Source: Candidatus Sumerlaeia bacterium
GTDB lineage: Bacteria; Sumerlaeota; Sumerlaeia; SLMS01; JAHLLQ01
DNA: 41,456 nt
Reading direction: 5' to 3'
Assembly: GCA_019634695.1 (NCBI GenBank)
Contig: JAHCAW010000036.1
Span: 1 to 41,456, forward strand
The notes under the pieces were generated by a model. The model ran no database searches. It was not told where the DNA came from and worked only from the letters and a program-made list of their open reading frames with translations. Below, one piece after another: positions 40,820-41,456 of this stretch (its first letter is position 1; every line of letters begins with the position of its first letter). The position numbers and the translations under genes are program-made.

Positions 40820-41168
40820 GGTCGGTTTCATCTCCGTGGGGTAATGTCGGGGCGCCCGAAGGCAACCGCCGCGGGGCACCTTGGGCAACCCTAACCCGCC
40901 GCCCGCCTACGGGGCGAGCAGCCCCTTTTGGATCGCTCAAAACCCTGCCGGCCAGCCTCTGCCTCCCGCGCAGCCCGAAGAAGCAGTCGATCCGGTCCAC
41001 CGGGTCCCTCGCGCCTATTCGTTTCCCGCCGCACGGATAACAGATTTCTCTTGCGCCCCCCCCCCTCGCAATCAAAGAGGCGATTACAAGACAGCAAGGC
41101 GCTGAACGGCGGGCGGGGTGAGACCCGGGCCCGGCGGTCGGTGAAAGAACGAAGGAAGGGGCTATCCG
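40820..41168. promoter_or_regulatory. 349-bp divergent region between rocD and a TPR gene, with a C10 run
   Basis: This holds the promoters of rocD (minus) and the TPR gene (plus); I cannot place them with confidence. It contains a plus-strand hairpin followed by TTTT (40911-40929, listed separately) and an uninterrupted run of ten C at 41056-41065, about 105 bases before the TPR start codon. The short open frames inside are not supported as genes. Confidence 0.4.
40911..40929 (+). terminator. Intrinsic-terminator-like hairpin upstream of rocD
   Basis: GGGGC (40911-40915) and GCCCC (40921-40925) pair around GAGCA and are followed by TTTT. It is the most textbook-like intrinsic terminator in the window, but it faces away from rocD and no plus-strand gene lies directly upstream. 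It could end an antisense or small RNA. Confidence 0.4.
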
Positions 41169-41456
41169 ATGACGCGACGCATGGGCGTGTGGGCATTCCT
41201 CGTCGCCCTGACGGCGACAAGCGCAACAGTCACTCCCGGATGGAGCGAGGAACCGGCACGCGGCGCTCCTCGCGAGGCGCAGGCGCCGACGGCGGAGGAA
41301 CTCGCCGCCGCCCGCGAGGCGCGCTTCCGCACGGTCTGGTCCGCGGCCGACGCGCCGCACCAGGCCGGCGACTACGCCGAATCCGAGCGGCTCTACAAGC
41401 AGGTGCTCGCCGAGTTCCCGGACTCGCAACGCGCCGCCCTGCGCGTCGCCATCGCG
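41169..41456 (+). CDS. Exported TPR-repeat protein, N-terminal fragment
   Basis: The frame is open from ATG 41169 to the window end (96 codons). AAGGAAGG lies about 10 bases before the start. The product begins with a signal peptide (MTRRMGVWAFLVALTATSAT) followed by an Ala/Glu-rich stretch and a TPR-like unit, AGDYAESERLYKQVLAEFPD. It is probably an envelope TPR scaffold. Because the rest lies outside the window, its size and other domains are unknown. Confidence 0.75.
   Translation, partial: MTRRMGVWAFLVALTATSATVTPGWSEEPARGAPREAQAPTAEELAAAREARFRTVWSAADAPHQAGDYAESERLYKQVLAEFPDSQRAALRVAIA

Noticed and set aside
40881..41105. A small plus-strand frame of 74 codons upstream of the TPR gene
   Set aside because: Pro-rich low-complexity product overlapping the hairpin and C10 run, with no start signal.
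1..41456. CRISPR array, prophage, insertion sequence or integron
   Set aside because: No regularly spaced direct repeats and no transposase, integrase, capsid or cas-like gene is present. Genes are mostly housekeeping or envelope functions.
1..41456. The TPR fragments at the two window ends being parts of one gene
   Set aside because: Both contain TPR units, but such repeats are common, and the left fragment ends while the right one begins. There is no evidence that the window is circular.

Overview
The window is about 41.5 kb of GC-rich chromosomal DNA with roughly 31 protein genes (two cut by the window edges), one tRNA and several non-coding repeat structures. The gene content suggests a diderm bacterium. 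It has signal-peptide and lipoprotein secretion signals, a PBP2-type peptidoglycan transpeptidase, and a protein that joins a FecR-like region to a type II secretion pseudopilin domain. I saw no transposase, integrase, phage gene, CRISPR array or known defence cassette. Two GH38-like proteins and the pseudopilin/FecR hybrid resemble gene content of uncultured or PVC-like phyla (Sumerlaeota, Hydrogenedentota, Lentisphaerota), but that placement is a low-confidence inference. No rRNA or ribosomal protein is present to settle it.

Layout, left to right. 0-5 kb: end of a TPR protein, a dual-specificity-type phosphatase (minus strand), a YihY/BrkB membrane protein translationally coupled to a one-TM protein, then an unusual fusion of a degenerate PurE-like domain with a YrdC/Sua5-like domain. 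4.9-5.1 kb: a REPIN-like element with 29-bp inverted ends. 5.3-11.5 kb: an envelope/export block of S41 peptidase, FG-GAP repeat protein, glycerophosphodiester phosphodiesterase, divergent deacetylase lipoprotein, FkbM methyltransferase and a hypothetical protein. 11.57 kb: tRNA-Cys(GCA), followed by trpE. 13.5-17.2 kb: a two-gene operon of a GH38-like protein lacking the usual nucleophile and a HAD phosphatase. 17.2-21.9 kb: a RadC with an N-terminal Fe-S/HhH-glycosylase-like extension (minus), a PtsN-type EIIA, a GT4 glycosyltransferase and a VC1184-type cysteine desulfurase-like enzyme. 21.9-27.7 kb: a SAM methyltransferase and CPA2 antiporter operon (minus), divergent from polyphosphate kinase. 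27.9-33.9 kb (all minus): a one-TM protein, the FecR-T2SG hybrid, dihydrolipoyl dehydrogenase and PBP2. 33.9-34.2 kb: a nested direct/inverted repeat region without genes. 34.3-39.4 kb: a PAS-PP2C phosphatase, the second GH38-like protein and PurU. 39.4-41.5 kb: an imperfect GT/AC-rich inverted repeat, rocD (minus) and the start of another TPR protein.

Most of the core metabolism is ordinary: trpE, ppk, lpd, purU and rocD. The points worth a second look are the PurE-YrdC fusion with altered active-site motifs in both halves, the two GH38-like paralogues that have both lost the catalytic/metal-binding Asp at the same place, the RadC fusion, the FecR-pseudopilin hybrid, and three families of non-coding repeats. 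No multi-gene system here stands out as clearly undescribed; the novelty is mainly in domain combinations and altered active sites.
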